A DNA stretch of 64,000 nt. Source: Tremella fuciformis (lineage: Eukaryota > Basidiomycota > Tremellomycetes > Tremellales > Tremellaceae). The notes below the pieces were generated by a model. The model was given only the letters and a program-made list of their open reading frames with translations, did not search any database and was not told the DNA's origin. Numbering within the stretch: the first letter of the stretch is position 1; each line of letters starts with the position of its first letter. Made by a program: the position numbers and the translations under genes. Shown one piece after another: positions 51,220 to 63,281 of this stretch. The stretch lies in NCBI GenBank assembly GCA_032768795.1, contig CP136493.1, positions 992,001-1,056,000 of the forward strand, written 5' to 3'.

Positions 51220-52557
51220 ATGAGCCGCCGAGATCTTAGTCCGTTCCGAGGTGGGTGGTATGGCGAACACTGGGCTTTCTCTGGTCATACGTCACAAGAA
51301 GACACCTGGACGCCGTCCTCTCGGTGGACGCCTGGCACCACCGCAACGCTCGATGTTGCGCCTCCTGATTATGAGGAAGTGACTCAAAGGGATTCTTATC
51401 GATACGCCGATAACACACCTCCGACAATGTACAGGGGGGCATCCCTGGGCAGTGTTAGCAGTAGCTTTCCTACGCAAGATGCTGCTTTTGGTGAGTTGCC
51501 GAGGGAATTTGACCAAGCTTGGCTGGCAGCGAGGTGGAAAACCGAACCCCCTCAGCCTCCCATACTGCAACCCACCCCCATACACCCACCCTATGCCAGC
51601 CGTTTCCTTGACAGCGCTCATAAAGCAAGTGAAAACGTTACTGACACGTCTTCAACATCGATTCGCGATCGCGCTCAGGTCCCGCCCCGCACCATGAAAG
51701 GCGAGGGATTATATGGACATCTGAGAACGAAGGGAGGTCAACGAGGTCCGCCAATCGCCGATTCCCGTCGACGCTCACTGCCAAACATAGAAACGCACCG
51801 AATGTCCCATCGAAAGGCCTCTAGCCGCGGCACATGGACGTCTGAAACGACGCTGGTTCCAGATGACTATGACGAGTCACTTCGTCATCCGGACCAGTCC
51901 ACAGGGCTACATAGCGGCCAGCCTTCCGTCCAGCTATCCGACAGGCTACACTCGGTGAGTGTGGGAGCCGGGAACAAGCGATTCTGGAGGGTGATCCAGG
52001 ACGAATTAATGGCAGAAACCCATCGCGTGTTCAATGGTGATTGTGTGATGAACTGGAACAACCGCGGCGTGACACTCACCCTCCCCTTGACCTCAAACAT
52101 AGCAGTGAGGATAACCAAGAGACTATCGCAGCCCCAATTGAAAGACCCTTTGACGGCACTTATGGGTCGTCCGATCCCCACTGATCTGATTGTCAACGGG
52201 AAAAAGCAACCCTTGGTTAGCGTCTTGAAAAGCCGAGGACAAGGTCAAGAACGGCTGAAGACTACAAGCATCTTAAAGGGATCCGGGCTCGATCCAGAGA
52301 GATGGGTTTTGCTGCCAAAGATCGAATGGCCGCTCCGCACAGAACAAGACTTCAAGGCGACGACAGATGTCGATCCACAAGGGCTGGTGGCGAAATATCT
52401 CAAGAGTCAACGGCCACTGAAGGTGCAACTTCTCGATGTCGATCTAGCAGAGCTACTTCGCCAGCCTGAAACGGAAGTATGCTTCACGCAGTCGCTCGCA
52501 GATGAGGTCGGTGTGACGAAAAGTCGCCGATCTGTTCCTTCTTGGAGAATCCATTGA
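51220..52557 (+). CDS. Orphan gene 11 (possible distant relative of genes 5 and 7)
   Basis: The product is not recognised. It is a single exon of 445 residues, start MSRRDLSPFRGGWYGEHWAF. The first ~230 residues are Pro/Ser/Arg-rich and disordered (PPQPPILQPTPIHPPYASRF). The C-terminal half looks folded: NKRFWRVIQDELMAETHRVF, GVTLTLPLTSNIAVRITKRL, ERWVLLPKIEWPLRTEQDF and RPLKVQLLDVDLAELL. The W-----H then TLPLTSNI pattern lines up with the middle of the shared domain of orphan genes 5 (TLPLHTHI) and 7 (LALDTHV), suggesting but not proving common origin. Confidence 0.6.
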   Translation: MSRRDLSPFRGGWYGEHWAFSGHTSQEDTWTPSSRWTPGTTATLDVAPPDYEEVTQRDSYRYADNTPPTMYRGASLGSVSSSFPTQDAAFGELPREFDQAWLAARWKTEPPQPPILQPTPIHPPYASRFLDSAHKASENVTDTSSTSIRDRAQVPPRTMKGEGLYGHLRTKGGQRGPPIADSRRRSLPNIETHRMSHRKASSRGTWTSETTLVPDDYDESLRHPDQSTGLHSGQPSVQLSDRLHSVSVGAGNKRFWRVIQDELMAETHRVFNGDCVMNWNNRGVTLTLPLTSNIAVRITKRLSQPQLKDPLTALMGRPIPTDLIVNGKKQPLVSVLKSRGQGQERLKTTSILKGSGLDPERWVLLPKIEWPLRTEQDFKATTDVDPQGLVAKYLKSQRPLKVQLLDVDLAELLRQPETEVCFTQSLADEVGVTKSRRSVPSWRIH

Positions 52558-52859
52558 AGCGACATATATGATATAGTGCTTCTCCTTGCATGTCATTCTT
52601 CATGTATGATATACTTTGTGGGAGCGTGGGTGAAGCTGTTGCACTTGTCGACGAGAAATTCTGCGCCTTCCCCTAGCCCATCAAGGTCAGAAGCCCGACA
52701 TCCCCGTCTCACAACCAAGTAACAGATCTTTGATGCCGACTGACCCAACAGGTACAATAATCGCACATCGGCTGGCTGGCTGATCTTGACAGCCATTATA
52801 AACTAGTCGGCCCACTCCCCACCTATCGACCCTAGCTGGAATGCTGTAGAGAGGGGGGC

Positions 52860-52892
<33 letters not shown>

Positions 52893-53217
52893 GGGCGTCC
52901 AGATTTCCTCTTTGCCTTGTGGCTCGACTCAGCTCGTGAATCTCCACAGCCACCTTAGTGGGCCAGCCATCCTCACGGATGCTTGACCCATTTGCCTAAA
53001 CCGACATAGAAAAGGATACATATCACACGAGCTGGCTACGAGCCAAAATGCAAATCCGAGAACAGATGTTGTGGAGGGAATAGGTGAAGGAATCTACGTA
53101 TCATACAAGGCACTATGAGTATTGATGTTGGACGGGGGAATCGCAGAGGAGTTCAAATAGTCCCTTGCAGTACAACGCATGGCCAAGCGACTCGTCAGGT
53201 GTAAGCGTCTTAGTCCA
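52558..53217. other. Intergenic region with a 29-base G run
   Basis: This 660-bp stretch lies between the convergent ends of orphan genes 11 and 12. It contains an uninterrupted run of 29 G residues at 52862-52890, preceded by shorter G runs. No gene was supported. Confidence 0.5.
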
Positions 53218-54805
53218 CTACGACACAACGATATTTGGGACATCTGACGAGGAAATGACATCTTCAGCAAGGGCATCAGGCGTTTTCACGACGACCGTAC
53301 TGTCACTCTGCCAGCTGTTTGGCAATAGACGTGAGCGAAGCCTGCTCAAGGGCGAGGGAGAGCGTGACCTGACTTCCGATCTGGTCGGTCTGAGCCACTT
53401 TCTCAAGGATAGTCGGGTGGGCGAGGCAGAAGGTTGTCCCACTGGCCACGACATCCCTTCCAACGACGTGCGGACCTCATCCTGCTTCTCCTGGATATAC
53501 TCTTGGGCACCGCCGTTTGCGGCACGCATCCTCCCTGACCACTGCTTCAGCTCTATGACTGCGGCGTACGCATCGGCCAACAGCTGATCATCGTCGACGG
53601 GAGTCGCTCCGACGGACCGGCGCCCTTCTCCGTGGTACTTCACCGCCTTGGCCCAATAACCTTTGGCAGTGGGAGAAGCAGGGGCCTGGCTTTGGGGACG
53701 GCAAAGTGATAGGAAATCGTCAGTTTCATCCAAGTTGTCTTCCAAGAACTTCAAGTCTTCAAGTGTGAACACATAGCTGGCCGCGGGGTCCTTGTGCCAC
53801 CCAGACACTGTCGCGGCCCGGCCTGCGATCAGCTCGACAATCGAGGAAAGGGGCCTTTGGCGAGCCGTCCTCTTCATATCTGAGAGGAGGCTCGGACCCA
53901 CTAATCATCGCCTTCCGTTTATCGGCGGATTTCTCCAGCGCCAGATAGGTATGCCCTTTGGAGTCCGAGATAGCCTGGCGCTCTTTGAAATATTGCGCCA
54001 AGTGGACAACCATCGATCTTCTGTCTGATAGGGTCCCGCCCCGAGCCGTCAGTCTGCAGTTGAGCCTGTCCCTCAGAAATAGCGGCCTGCAGGTTGTCGA
54101 ACGATCTGGGGAAGACGGTGAAGGCCGAGTATAGGTACTTCGACGGGCTCAAGCGGTCTTTCAGCCTGGCGGCAAGCTCATTCGTGCCTGCTTCCAGATC
54201 CACCCAGTCGGTGCTGCCCTGCGGTGGCCCTTTATCTATGTCTTTCAGACACTCCTTGGCGTATTGGAGCAGGGCGGCCGAGATATACGTCTCCATTCTC
54301 AAGTGGTGGTCTTCCGGCAAGGCGGACAACGCTGTCGTTATCAGATGTCTTTGCGCGGGGGTGACGTCTCGCGCGCATTCCTGCCTCCAGTCCTTCAGCT
54401 CCTTCAAGTTGGTTCCGAGGAGCTCTATGTCTCGTTTGGTCAAAAGTTCCGAGGCCTTTGTGTCCTCGCCCCACTTGCTGCTGTGGAGCACACGAGCTGC
54501 AATCAGCGACGCTACGATGGGAGAGATAGCGCCAATTAACGCGACTGGCACCGAACTACGTACCAGTGAGATCGGTCCACGGATCGTTCGCAGGTGGCGA
54601 TGCTCCGAATTGGCTACGAGCTGAAAATGAAGAGAGTGATTGCCCCAACAGACTGAGAGCGCCGATTCTCTTCTCCGCCATGGTCTAGCTCCCTGACAAG
54701 CGTTTCATAATCCTTGTCTGAAAAGTCGGATTTAGAGCATAATGTCGTGATTGTCTTCAGAGCCTCCGGCATGAGGGCAAGAGCAGAATAACGTGTGGTC
54801 GACAT
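53218..54805 (-). CDS. Orphan gene 12, helical protein
   Basis: The product is not recognised. The start at 54805 gives MSTTRYSALALMPEALKTI, followed by TLCSKSDFSDKDYETLVREL. At least four further exons are indicated by frame changes with GT/AG signals. They encode SSKWGEDTKASELLTKRDIE, LKELKDWRQECARDVTPAQ, HHLRMETYISAALLQYAKE and SPSKYLYSAFTVFPRSFDNL, then HLAQYFKERQAISDSKGHT, then SDMKRTARQRPLSSIVELIA and ASYVFTLEDLKFLEDNLDET. The C-terminal part is Ser/Arg-rich and ends SSSDVPNIVVS. The protein is mostly predicted helical, about 450 residues. Unlike orphan genes 9-11 it is multi-exon and lies on the minus strand; it may be an unrelated lineage-specific gene. Confidence 0.55.
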
Positions 54806-55307
54806 GGTGGATTTGTGATAAAGTTGTAGAATGATATTGGATTGTAAGTTACGGCGAGCAACTTGGGTGGGTTGGGAAGTTAGAACGGTTCCGGCCTTTT
54901 GTATCTGAAGGACCTGGTCTGTGTTTAGTTTGCGCTCCGCAAACACTTGCGTTTACAGCATGTCGGCAAAGGAGTGCTGCACAGCTTTCAAGTAGAGTGT
55001 TTTGCCCAATTTGCCACGCGGAGTTTGACCATGACGTCCATTGCCATATCAGCGGGCTGTTCGTCATATCTCGCTTGCATGTGCAATCACAATGTCCGTT
55101 CTTTTGCTGAAACATCATCCTCGTCCTCACTTCGATCTCCTCTGTATCAACTGCCCCCTCAGCCAACGACTCTCCCCGTCTCCCTACGCGTTCATTCTCG
55201 CTAGCGAGCACATCGTCAAATGGTCATCGTATATGCAAGTCGAATGGGATTGTTGGTCGTCTATTGTAATGTGCCACTCCTAAAACGCCAGTGTCGGTTT
55301 TGGCTAC
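54806..55307. other. Intergenic region downstream of FKS1
   Basis: These 502 bases hold the FKS1 3' UTR and the orphan gene 12 promoter. Nothing recognisable was seen. Confidence 0.35.
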
Positions 55308-58300
55308 TTAGATTGAGCCGCTGAACGGTGCCGACGATGGTGTCAGGTTGAGCACCGATGCGAAGATAAGAGGCAGGACGACGAGGGCCACGAAGCAGCC
55401 CTGGACGAAGAAGTAAACGATGGAGTCTAAGATATTAGTCCCGTACGACCAATCCGCAGGTGATGACTGACATTTGAATACGATCTTCCTGCGTTGGCTT
55501 CTCTGCCTGAAACTGTAGATCGGCGGGCGAATCTGCTGACTGGGGGCGAGCCAGAAAAGCATAGTCGCATGAAGGCGGTCGAAGTAAGGAATGAAAAGTG
55601 GGGGAGAGAGGAAGAAGAGCAGGACTGACGATTAGCACCTTGACAAGTAGATCTTGAACCTAGACGTACGATGGCAGGCGATAAAGTCCGCCGAGTAGAG
55701 ACCCATCTCGATGGTCTTCACAATGAACTCTCGGGCTGGCTGCGAAAGGGCGTGCGTGCCCAGGCCTCGGTTGAACCAGACACCAGTCCACCATGCTCGG
55801 TTCGTCTCGTCGTGCTTGAACTCTCGTGAAAGGAAGACCGCGATGAGGATCTTGAAGATACACCTCTGCACAGCAATCACGGCAATGATACCCAGAACGG
55901 CGTGCGACGTGTTCCAGAGCTCGAGGAACCAAAAGAATTCGAAGAAGGCGACCATGCCGACAACTGAGCCAAAGTGAGCCAGGGCAGCCATGGTCGCACC
56001 GAATTGGTTGGTCCACGAGTTGAGGCAAGGCCCGAGGAAGACCGAAATGAGGAACAAGGTGATGAGGAAAGCCATGTTCCAGACGATGGGGCCAAGAGCG
56101 AAGATGGCGACGCGAAGCAGACCCGGTTGGATCTGCCCATCGACAGGGAACGACTTGACGAACAAGTAGCAGATGACGAAGATGACCGCCAGGCAAATTG
56201 GTCCGATGATCTCGCCCATAAGAATCGCCTTCCAGGGTGCTCGTGGTACGTCGCTGGAAAGTTTTTCCGATGGCAGACCCAGCCGCTTGCGCTTGAAACC
56301 GGTAATTCTAGTTCGAGATAGTCGGCAGTAGCCAACCCAAGAATTGGCATGTGTCCTCGAATTGCCTCGCGACATCCAACGCAAAAACTCGCGGTAATCG
56401 ATGATGAAATCCGTGTAAGAGAATTGATGCGGATTGAAGATGAATGGCGCAATGCAGAGACCGACGACGGTGATCCAGAAGTAGATCAAGTGCGGAACGA
56501 ACACCGTCAAGGTGACGAATAGCAGCAGGATCAGGGTCCGCATACCGAGGTAGATGGACGGTCCGGCAAAGCGAGAGTAAAGAATCGAGAACGAGATGCG
56601 CGTAGTGGCGAAACCTCGGCCGGTGGCGATATATCGAGCGCCACCGAAGGTCAGGTCGTTGAGGATCGAGTGCATGTAGATGTTCGTCGAGAAGACCTCG
56701 AACACTGGCGAAAGAGACAGGAAGTGCTTTGCCAATCGCAGAATCGCTCGACCGGTTCCACGCTCGGTGAGCTCCTGGACGAAGAGTGGCACGAAGGAGA
56801 TCCAGAACACGAGGAAAATCGAGATGATGCACCGCTTGATCCACTGGAACACGGGCGACAGGTTGTAGCAGCCGCTCTGACCAGGGAGGATATCGCCATT
56901 CTTGTTATACTTGCACACCGAGAGTTGCTTGTTCAGGGTGCCGAGGAAGACAAGGGCGAGCATGAAAATTTGCACCGACATCATGACGAGCTGCGGGTCA
57001 GGAAGGTTGCACATGAGAACGCATCTAGCTCACAATGTTGTTGATGTGGAACCCTGGGTGTCCATAGTAGAACGTCAAGAAGCGGTCGATCGGCAGCTGA
57101 GTACCGAGGTAGTAGTATTCTCGCGACAACATTTGCTCTCCCATACCCGTACCGATCTTGGTCTGGAAGTTGAGAATTGTGCCAAAACCGAGATCACGGC
57201 CCTTGCCACATTGGTAGTACTCGGAATGCTTAATACGTCCACCTCGACCAATGGCAGTCATACCGGCGTAGATGTCCTCGTTCAAGTGCAGACCTTTCTG
57301 GGCCTTTGAGACACCACCGCGAGTGTTCATGTAAATAGCGTTGAGGAAATCCGGATGACCGTAGTGCAGCTTACCGCCAATGAAGGACAGCGATCGAGCG
57401 GCCAGCGTACCGAATGTCTGTTCTTTCCCGGCGGCAATGTCACCGAGGATACCAATGTTCTCCGAGAAGATGTATTCTCGTGCTCCAAGAATGGCAACGG
57501 GGAACTTAGTGAACTCGGCATGACCGTTTGGCGCGTACGGGGATTGACTCGACACGCGGAACTCTTCAAACTCTCCAAGTACGTTACGGATTTTGAGACA
57601 TTCCTCGAGGTAGTTGTCCTGGTTGGCGTCGATGAGCTGCAAGTATTCACCACGGTAGAACACGATCGCATGGTTCTGGTTGTCGGATTTGCCGTCACCA
57701 AGAATTGGGTTACCGGGAAGCTCGATCCTGAATTTGGGCCTGCGCCGTCCGTTAGGCAAGATCTCGGAATGACCGTCGACAAGCGCAGAGAAGATGCGCG
57801 ACTCTTGACCGTCCTTGCGGGCGGGCTCTTCATCCAGGTAGGCGATTTGTAGGTCGGGGTAGGCGCGCAGAAGGAACTCGGCGTTTTCGTGCTCCTCCTT
57901 GTTGAATTTGGAGTACCGCTGCATCGAAACGACGAATTTGAACTTGCGACGAGCCATGCGCTCCAATTCCCGTTCGAGTTGGTCCGTGTTGCCGCCAAAG
58001 AGCTGTACAACCTCGGGGTTCTCGACGCGGTATAGCAGCTTGATAGCCTTCGAGTAGTTCATGAAGCCTGAGACAGTGCGGTATAGGGTCTGGGCACGCA
58101 ACGAGGCCCAGATACGCGTACGAAGCGTGTACTCTGGTGCAGCTGATTTGAATCCAACGGTGTAGAAGGGGATATCATCCGCGCGCTTGTTGCCATCTTT
58201 CTCATCGGCGCCAAACGGATTGCTGCCGCCGGAGAACATGTTGGACTCTTCTGCCAGGATCTTGGTGTCTTTGACGAAGTTGTCCCATTCGATCGGGTGA

Positions 58301-60935
58301 AGCTGTTTGAGATACTCGAGGAGTGTAACACGGGTGTTTTGATCCTCTTCACGGATGATCTCTCGCAGGGACAGCAGAATCTTCTCCGAGTAGTGAGGCA
58401 CGAGGACAGTGAATGTCGGCATCGCATCGACCGGGATTGGCTCGGGAATGGCAGTCGTGAGTGACTGGGCGAAGAACGAGATACGTCGCTCGGCCTCACT
58501 GCCTTTCGGGAAGAACTCGGTCTTGAGACCTTTGTCGCCTTGAGAGATGAAGAACGCGGGCGCACGAAGGGTGCGTTTGCCAGGCTGGTCCGATTGCACC
58601 TGATGATAAAGCAACTTCTGCACGTGCTCGATGGACAGCAAATGCTCTCGGTACATCGAGATGATGACCGCATTCCAGACTTGGCTAACCAGGACCTTCG
58701 GCTTGTATTTCACCTCCATTTCAGACGTGGCAAGGATTTTGGCGTAGATACGCTTCGGCAATCGAGCGAAGACGTCCCTCCAAGGTGTCCAGATCGACAT
58801 GCCGAGAGCGAACGAACGCATGATGCTGAAGATCGTGTTCCAGATAACGTACCATAGGAAAGTGTCGAGGAAGAAGAGAGTCAGGTCCATGACGAACATG
58901 ACGGCGAGAGCGAAAGCGGCCTGGTTGGTGCACAGCCCACTGCCAAAGTACTTGTCGGAACAGTTCTGGACCTTCATGCCCACCATCACACGAATGGGAT
59001 CACGGAAGGACAACGTCAAGAAGAAGTATGACTCGGTGAATTTGCAGCCGAAGACCAAGATCCACAGCAAGAACGAGGCTATCCGGTTGTTGCGCGGCAA
59101 AACCGGGTACGATGCTGTGAAGGTCTGATTGGCAAGGTATTTTCGATTCCTGCCAGCGACCCTGTCACCGAACATCCGGCCGGATGGCAAAGTTGCGAAT
59201 GCTGCAGTGGCCACCACGGAGCAGAAGAACTGCACGATACCTAGGATAAGCGACACTTGGCCAGTCTGGTTCCAGAAGGCGATGTAGATCGATGGGCCGC
59301 CGGTGATTGCGAGGATGATAAGGAGGAAGATGAGACGGCGGGTGAGGTGAGAGGTGTTGTTCCAAGTTGTCGGGATGTATGAGAATTCGGCAAGAGTAGC
59401 GGCAATCATGATGAGCGTAGCTACCGATCCACCGAGAGCCGTGATGGACCAGGCCATGGGGGTCGATGCACTTGTGCTGTTCTTCATGGAGTAGATAGAC
59501 GGCGAGTTGTAGGCGGTGTAGAACCAGAAGACGGCGATGTGCAGGACCCAGATACGGTTGAAGTTGACAAGAAGGTGGAAGAACGACCGCTTCTCCAAGT
59601 AGGTCTTGAAGAAGACCTTGGACCAGTCGATTCGGTCGAACTTCATGAAGCGCTGAGCCGGAGGGATATCAACGAGACGAGTCTTGTCATTCAAGACAAT
59701 CTTGCTGATGCCTTCAGGGTACCAGAAGAGTTGATTGACATCGTCGTAACCGATGACCAGGTCGTGGTCCTTCTCCCGCCTCAAGAACTTCCCGTCGACG
59801 ACTTCATAACCCTGGTCGCGCAGGTATCTGTAGAGCGGCTTTACAACTGATCGCAGGTAGAGACCTTCCGGTACGGCTTCGACGCGGTTCTGGCATTCCG
59901 GCGAGCGATAGTAATCGTCGGCGCATTTGAAAATGAAGCACAAGCATTCCGGCATGAACCGAACCTGAGCCGCTTCACCCCAACACAGCAAGTACAAGGC
60001 TACTTGTCGTAGCCGGTCGTATTGGCTCATGTTGTTCATCGCCGTCCTCCATCGCGATGTGGCAGAGTCAAGCGATTTTTCCTGGGCAGTTGCGGGCATG
60101 AGACGCTTGGCGCCGCGGCCACGTCGAGCGACCGATCGTACGCGGGAAAGACCTGGATTTTGTACCGCACCTATGGCGTCGTCCAGGTCGAGCTGCGCAG
60201 CGAAGTACCACTTGCGGTAGTTGGCATGCTCACCGCCGATATAGTCGGCATGAAGGGTGAGCAGGGCCTGGTTTGGCGACATTCGTGAGGCGCGAGAGTC
60301 GAGCTGGATCATAAGGAAGTCGTAAACGTTACGCGACGAGTCTTTCTGGAAGCCGAACTTGTTGGCCAAATCGATCAAGACATCCTCAATCTCCTCCTTC
60401 GAAAGAGGGATGTTCGCCTCCTGGGTCCACGCAGGATACGGTTCACGCGGTCGATGCCCATCTTTGCTCTCCGTAAAGGTCGGGGTGGAAGACCTTGAAG
60501 GAAGGTACTGCTGTTGATGGTGGTAATCCTGGCTGCCGGCGTACATTCCGCCTACACGTCAGCAGCAAATCTCAAATTGGTGAATGACCACTGACTGTCT
60601 TGACCCTGACTCCATCCACTCTCGCTCGCCCATGTCTCTCGACCCATGCCACCACCCTCATACCGGCCGCCCATCTCCGGCTCGTTATCGTAGTAAGGCG
60701 CATACTGACCGCCTTGACCGGGAGGAGCTACACCGGCACCCCCTGCACCGGGGTTGGGAGCACCTGGAGGTGCGTACGCGCCCGCATTCGCGTTGACAGA
60801 CGGGGTGTATCCTGCGTTCGCGTCGTATCCGAGATGCTGAACCGAGGGATTGGAGGGGTTGAAAGGGTCAGACGATCCGGAAGAGTACGACGAAGGGGCG
60901 TGTTTGGGGGGTGGAGGTGGGTTGGGGTAGGACAT
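55308..60935 (-). CDS. FKS1: 1,3-beta-glucan synthase catalytic subunit
   Basis: Fks1 is the plasma-membrane enzyme that makes cell-wall beta-1,3-glucan from UDP-glucose and is the target of echinocandins. The start at 60935 opens with a Pro/Gly/Tyr-rich disordered N-terminus ([19 protein letters not shown]). The large second exon (about 60.55-57.03 kb) holds the FKS1 domain ([20 protein letters not shown]), the first membrane block, and the cytosolic glucan-synthase domain ([37 protein letters not shown]). The third exon (about 57.0-55.65 kb) carries the second membrane block ([19 protein letters not shown]). Short exons complete the end ([20 protein letters not shown]). The total is about 1,790 residues, normal for the family. 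The hot-spot 1 region reads FLTLSFRDP. Confidence 0.97.
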
Positions 60936-61923
60936 CGCTAGAGGTCAGCATATGAAGTTGGCAATAGGTCGGGCGAGTGATGTTCGGGGCGGAACGAGTG
61001 GATGCGAAGGCTTTGTTGGTTACCGATGGCATCGGATGCCTGGATCGAGTGAAACACACGAAGGAGGATCGAGAGATCCGAGCTCGATAAAACCGCAGCA
61101 CACAAAGTTGAATTTCTTCCTCGGCGCGACCTCGCAAGAGAGACGCTACTCACTGGCAAGTGATCAGAAGGTATTGCTACACTGGAGACTGCAAGACACC
61201 CGACAAGTCGGGTTCGAAGAGGTGACCGACTTCCCCCTGAGCCAAACACCGAGACACCGCCTTTCCGCCCGCTGTTGTTATTGCCGTCGATGGATGGAGC
61301 TGTCGCACGTCGACGACGGCGCGAGGGAGCGTCGCCTAATGCGCGACGGTCCTGGGGCTGACCTGAGAGAGACGAAAGAGCGACGCGAAGGAGATGATGG
61401 TATGTGAGTTGACAAGAGGATGAGAGAAAAGTCAAGGTGGTCGTGGTGGTACGGATGGATGGGATGAGTTTGTGCGAAGGTGACAGGGGGAACGGGGGGC
61501 GTGGCGACAAAGGGACAAGGGGGTAATTGGACCCTGAACTGGGGTAATGGTTATTTGCTTAGCGACACTAATCCCCCTGAATACCCTTTACTAATGCGAT
61601 TCCCGATCTCGCGTCGCAGCTGAACACCTCTCACGAGTATGTATCAAACTCGCACTGCGGACCGTTGGGAATGCATAGCATCGGCCTTGCTCAGTGTGCT
61701 GCATGTGGGGAAGAAGGCAGGGCGATGGTCTCACGGCCTTGCTATTTGTCCATATTCCAGCTGTTGTTGTGGTTTGAAAATGAGAGACGTCATCATTAGT
61801 GTATTAGGATCTCTGGTTTACCCTGAGCGGTAGGCAGTTATAGAGGCGGTGCTCGCAGCAAACAGGCGTTTCAGCTTTTCATCGCGTGGCAAAGTGGCAT
61901 GATCATGATCACAGGTGTATATG
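60936..61923. promoter_or_regulatory. FKS1 upstream region
   Basis: This 988-bp stretch lies between the FKS1 start and the SAP30BP-like stop. Frames open across it in both directions but lack any recognisable domain. It is long for this genome, which fits an extended promoter for a wall-synthesis gene; no site was assigned. Confidence 0.45.
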
Positions 61924-63130
61924 TCAATAACGCCTGTCTCTATCATAACCTGACCGTCTGTGACGGTCACGATCGCGCTCCCGTTCCCTCTCCCTATCAT
62001 GGTCTCTGTCCCTCTTTCCGAGTGAACCATTCTTTGAACCGTTATGGCTCCCGATACCCCTTCCCTTGTCCCAGGCTCGGTCACCCTCGCGCTTTTGAGG
62101 CTCATCGCGGTGTCTGGCAGATTGGAAGTTGATACTGCTTCGCTTGCCCGTCTCCTGACTTCGCTTCACTGCATCCTCTTTCGCTTTCTGCTGAGCGGAC
62201 AACGCTGTCGGACCGTAGAGCGGTATGCTGTCCTCAAGACCCGTTCTCGTGAGCCAACCCCCAGAGGGAAAAGCGGATGCTCTTTCATCAATGTCAACAA
62301 ACTCGACCTGTCCATCAGCAACTGTTCAGGGTACCTCTCAAGCTTAAGAACGGCTTACGAGCTTGGCGTATATGTGTGGGTTGGCGAAGGCCGAGCTGCC
62401 CAGTAGTGTCGAATTGATGTGCTGTCCTTTTTCGTACTTGAGGCGCAGAAAGTTCTCCACTTTTGCCTGGTCATGAGCATGACTGTGCCCAGCTACATGA
62501 ACGTCACTGACCTGCAACCCAGGGGAACACTCTGCGGGGTCTACTGGGGGTGGGATGCCCCAGTCCTCGACTCCAACTATATCTGGTGGACGTGTGACGC
62601 GCCGAAAGATCTCCTCTTCGCTCAATCCCTCAAAAGTGGCTTTGGGAAGTCCACCGCCGGGCTCGTCCGCAAGCTCAGACACGGCTAGGTCTGACTGAGC
62701 CGTATGGGTGAGGTTCTCGGGAAGGTCTTCAACTACGACATCGGCATGCGTTCCTGTTTCGCGCTCTTTGCCTTTTGCTGTGGACCTCGGTCGTGGTGGC
62801 GCTAATGATGAGCGCTTGTTCAGCAGTGTGTAGGAGGGGAGACCTCACAAGCTGAGCCATCATTTCGCTGCCGCTAGATTCGCGAGAAGCCAGAGAATGA
62901 GGTATTCAGGCCATGTGTTACGCCATGAAGCGAATCAAGCAGAGGAAAGGAGGGGCACGGCGTGATTTTGCGTCCCCGGTACTGGAGGGGGACTTACGGA
63001 TGGGCCAGCCTCGCGAGAAGGGTCCCTCCTACGAGAGGAGGATGGCGGCGAAGGCGAATCGTCCGCGTAGTGGGCGAGGCCTATAGCATGAGTGTGCGCG
63101 TGGGCAATCGTATGCCTACCCACCCTGCAT
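61924..63130 (-). CDS. SAP30BP/HCNGP family protein
   Basis: Members act in transcriptional repression and, as reported in animals, in splicing of short introns. The core is clear: DWGIPPPVDPAECSPGLQ, KVENFLRLKYEKGQHINSTL, GSSAFANPHIYAKL, then after a short intron VEFVDIDERASAFPSGGW. A basic tail follows (DRDHDRERERERDRDRHRR), ending DRDRRY at 61924. The N-terminus follows the family pattern (short GL-x-Y then acidic and Ser-rich) only if a 7-nt first exon (ATGCAGG, 63130-63124) is spliced to GLAHYADDSPSPPSSS. Several further introns of about 35-60 nt lie between 63.0 and 62.8 kb; one of those joints is uncertain. The 151-bp upstream region is shared with the divergent gene at 63282. Confidence 0.87.
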
Positions 63131-63281
63131 TGTCTTCTATTCGTGCGCTCGAGTCTGACTGAAGACGTGCAGAACGTTTCGTAGACTAGGTAAATCGGCG
63201 GTGGCGCGTCGCCGATGGGGCGTAGCTCTGACTCCGGAAAATTTTGGACTTTTCATCTCTCATCTGTACATCTACATCAGA
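63131..63281. promoter_or_regulatory. Divergent region SAP30BP-like/last gene
   Basis: The CpG-rich to CpG-free composition change occurs here, near 63240, between two divergent start codons. Confidence 0.45.

Noticed and set aside
56308..56844. Alternative minus- and plus-strand frames within FKS1
   Set aside because: Shadow frames of a strongly conserved gene; their translations have no domain support.
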